Below, one piece after another: positions 63,178 through 64,000 of a stretch of 64,000 bases of DNA. This stretch comes from Phyllobacteriaceae bacterium (GTDB lineage: Bacteria > Pseudomonadota > Alphaproteobacteria > Rhizobiales > Rhizobiaceae). The notes beneath the pieces are model-generated. The model did not search any database. It saw only the letters and a list, made by a program, of their open reading frames with translations, and was not told the DNA's origin. The DNA is taken from assembly GCA_024742765.1 (NCBI GenBank), contig JANSXT010000008.1, forward strand, positions 102,653 through 166,652, read 5' to 3'. The position numbers and the translations under genes are program-made. Positions within the stretch are counted from its first letter, which is position 1. Each line of letters opens with the position of its first letter.

Positions 63178-64000
63178 ATGAGCGATGCTTCCCCGAAAAA
63201 CGCCGGCTATCGCGTGCTTGCGCGCAAATACCGGCCGGCCGATTTCACCGCGCTGATCGGGCAGGAACCGATGGTGCGCACGCTGACCAATGCGTTCGCG
63301 GCCGACCGGATCGCCCAGGCCTGGATGCTGACGGGCGTCCGCGGTGTCGGCAAGACGACGACGGCGCGCATCCTGGCGCGGGCGCTCAACTACCAGTCCG
63401 ACACGGTCGACAAGCCGACCATCGACCTTTCCGTGCCGGGAACCCATTGCCAAGCGATCATGGAAGGCCGGCATGTCGATGTGGTCGAAATGGACGCGGC
63501 GTCCCACACGGGCATCGACGACATCAAGCAGATCATCGATTCGGTGCGTTACGCGCCGGTGTCGGCCCGCTACAAGGTCTACATCATCGACGAAATCCAC
63601 ATGCTGTCCGAAAAGGCGTTCAACGCGCTTTTGAAGACGCTCGAAGAGCCGCCGCCCCACGCCAAGTTCATCTTCGCGACCACCGAGATCAGGAAGGTGC
63701 CGATCACCGTCCTGTCGCGCTGCCAGCGGTTCGACCTGCGCCGCATCGAGATCGCCGAACTGACCGCGCACCTGCGTTCCATTGCCGACACCGAAGAGGT
63801 GGCCGTCGATGACACCTCGCTGGCCATGATCGCCCGCGCCGGCGAGGGTTCGGTGCGCGACGCGCTGTCGATCCTCGATCAGGCCATCGCCCACGGCAAC
63901 GGCACGGTCGATGCGAGCGCCGTGCGCGACATGCTCGGCCTTGCCGATCGCACCCGCGTGGTCGACCTGTTCGAACATCTGATGGCCGGCCGCGTGACAG
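63178..64000 (+). CDS. dnaX: DNA polymerase III gamma/tau subunit, 3'-truncated by window edge
   Basis: DnaX is the motor of the clamp loader. The first 274 residues are here. It has ARKYRPADFTALIGQEPMV, Walker A LTGVRGVGKTTTARILARAL, Walker B VYIIDEIHMLSEKAFNALLK, TLEEPPPHAKFIFATTEI and the sensor motif LSRCQRFDL. Most of the zinc-binding cysteines of E. coli DnaX are missing (only one remains, in GTHCQAIMEG), as in rhizobial homologues. The start is ATG 63178, 78 bases after the SRP RNA. Confidence 0.97.
   Translation, partial: MSDASPKNAGYRVLARKYRPADFTALIGQEPMVRTLTNAFAADRIAQAWMLTGVRGVGKTTTARILARALNYQSDTVDKPTIDLSVPGTHCQAIMEGRHVDVVEMDAASHTGIDDIKQIIDSVRYAPVSARYKVYIIDEIHMLSEKAFNALLKTLEEPPPHAKFIFATTEIRKVPITVLSRCQRFDLRRIEIAELTAHLRSIADTEEVAVDDTSLAMIARAGEGSVRDALSILDQAIAHGNGTVDASAVRDMLGLADRTRVVDLFEHLMAGRVT

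Noticed and set aside
63178..64000. Loss of zinc cysteines in DnaX as a novelty
   Set aside because: Rhizobial DnaX proteins typically share this change, so it is ordinary for the lineage.

Overview
The window is about 64 kb of GC-rich chromosome from an alphaproteobacterium. It is most likely a member of the Hyphomicrobiales (Rhizobiales). The evidence is gene order and gene types: metK-trmB followed by rimP-nusA-ylxR-infB-rbfA-truB-rpsO-pnp, then fabI-fabB-fabA next to an Irr-type Fur regulator, dnaA-dnaN-recF with rpsT and mutM beyond dnaA, a cpa/tad pilus locus, CycM, and a rhizobial-style dnaX next to the small SRP RNA. I cannot name the genus from sequence alone. Almost the whole window is core chromosome. 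No integrated phage, CRISPR array, rRNA or tRNA gene was seen.

Layout. 1-2250: end of metK, trmB and a lipoprotein polysaccharide deacetylase. 2300-16080: the translation and RNA-decay supercluster rimP to pnp. A strong terminator sits just upstream of rimP, two unrecognised small genes lie between infB and rbfA, and an aldehyde dehydrogenase / GNAT / serine hydrolase block lies between truB and rpsO. 16089-24764: an rRNA methyltransferase, a GGDEF-EAL protein, the unsaturated fatty acid genes fabI-fabB-fabA, irr, an SH3 protein, a hydroxyacid dehydrogenase and a membrane-anchored helix-hairpin-helix protein. 24857-34031: a leftward run deoB, mutM, enoyl-CoA hydratase, rpsT, dnaA, dnaN, recF, moeB. 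It contains the only long non-coding stretch, the AT-rich region between rpsT and dnaA.

34168-46645: a PhnD-like binding protein and the tad pilus locus (two TadE-like pseudopilins, a stand-alone pilus N-domain protein, cpaA to cpaF, tadB, tadC, tadD). cpaA, the prepilin peptidase gene, is split by an apparent one-base deletion. CtrA-like TTAACC motifs lie at several promoters here. 46762-50395: an M17 aminopeptidase, a MarR regulator with an NlpC/P60 hydrolase, and a hydroxyacid dehydrogenase. 50422-59057: a peptide ABC transporter operon (two YejA-type binding proteins, YejB, YejE, YejF). It is interrupted twice, by a 265-bp element with 32-bp terminal inverted repeats between yejB and yejE and by a vapBC toxin-antitoxin pair between yejE and yejF. 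59180-64000: CycM, kdsB, pheA, nudC, a HIT protein, the SRP RNA and the start of dnaX.

The least ordinary points are the doubly interrupted yej operon, the broken cpaA, the interloper genes inside the infB-rbfA and truB-rpsO junctions, the predicted attenuator before rimP and the GANTC cluster upstream of dnaA. I did not find a clearly new multi-gene system. Most of the window is conserved housekeeping sequence.
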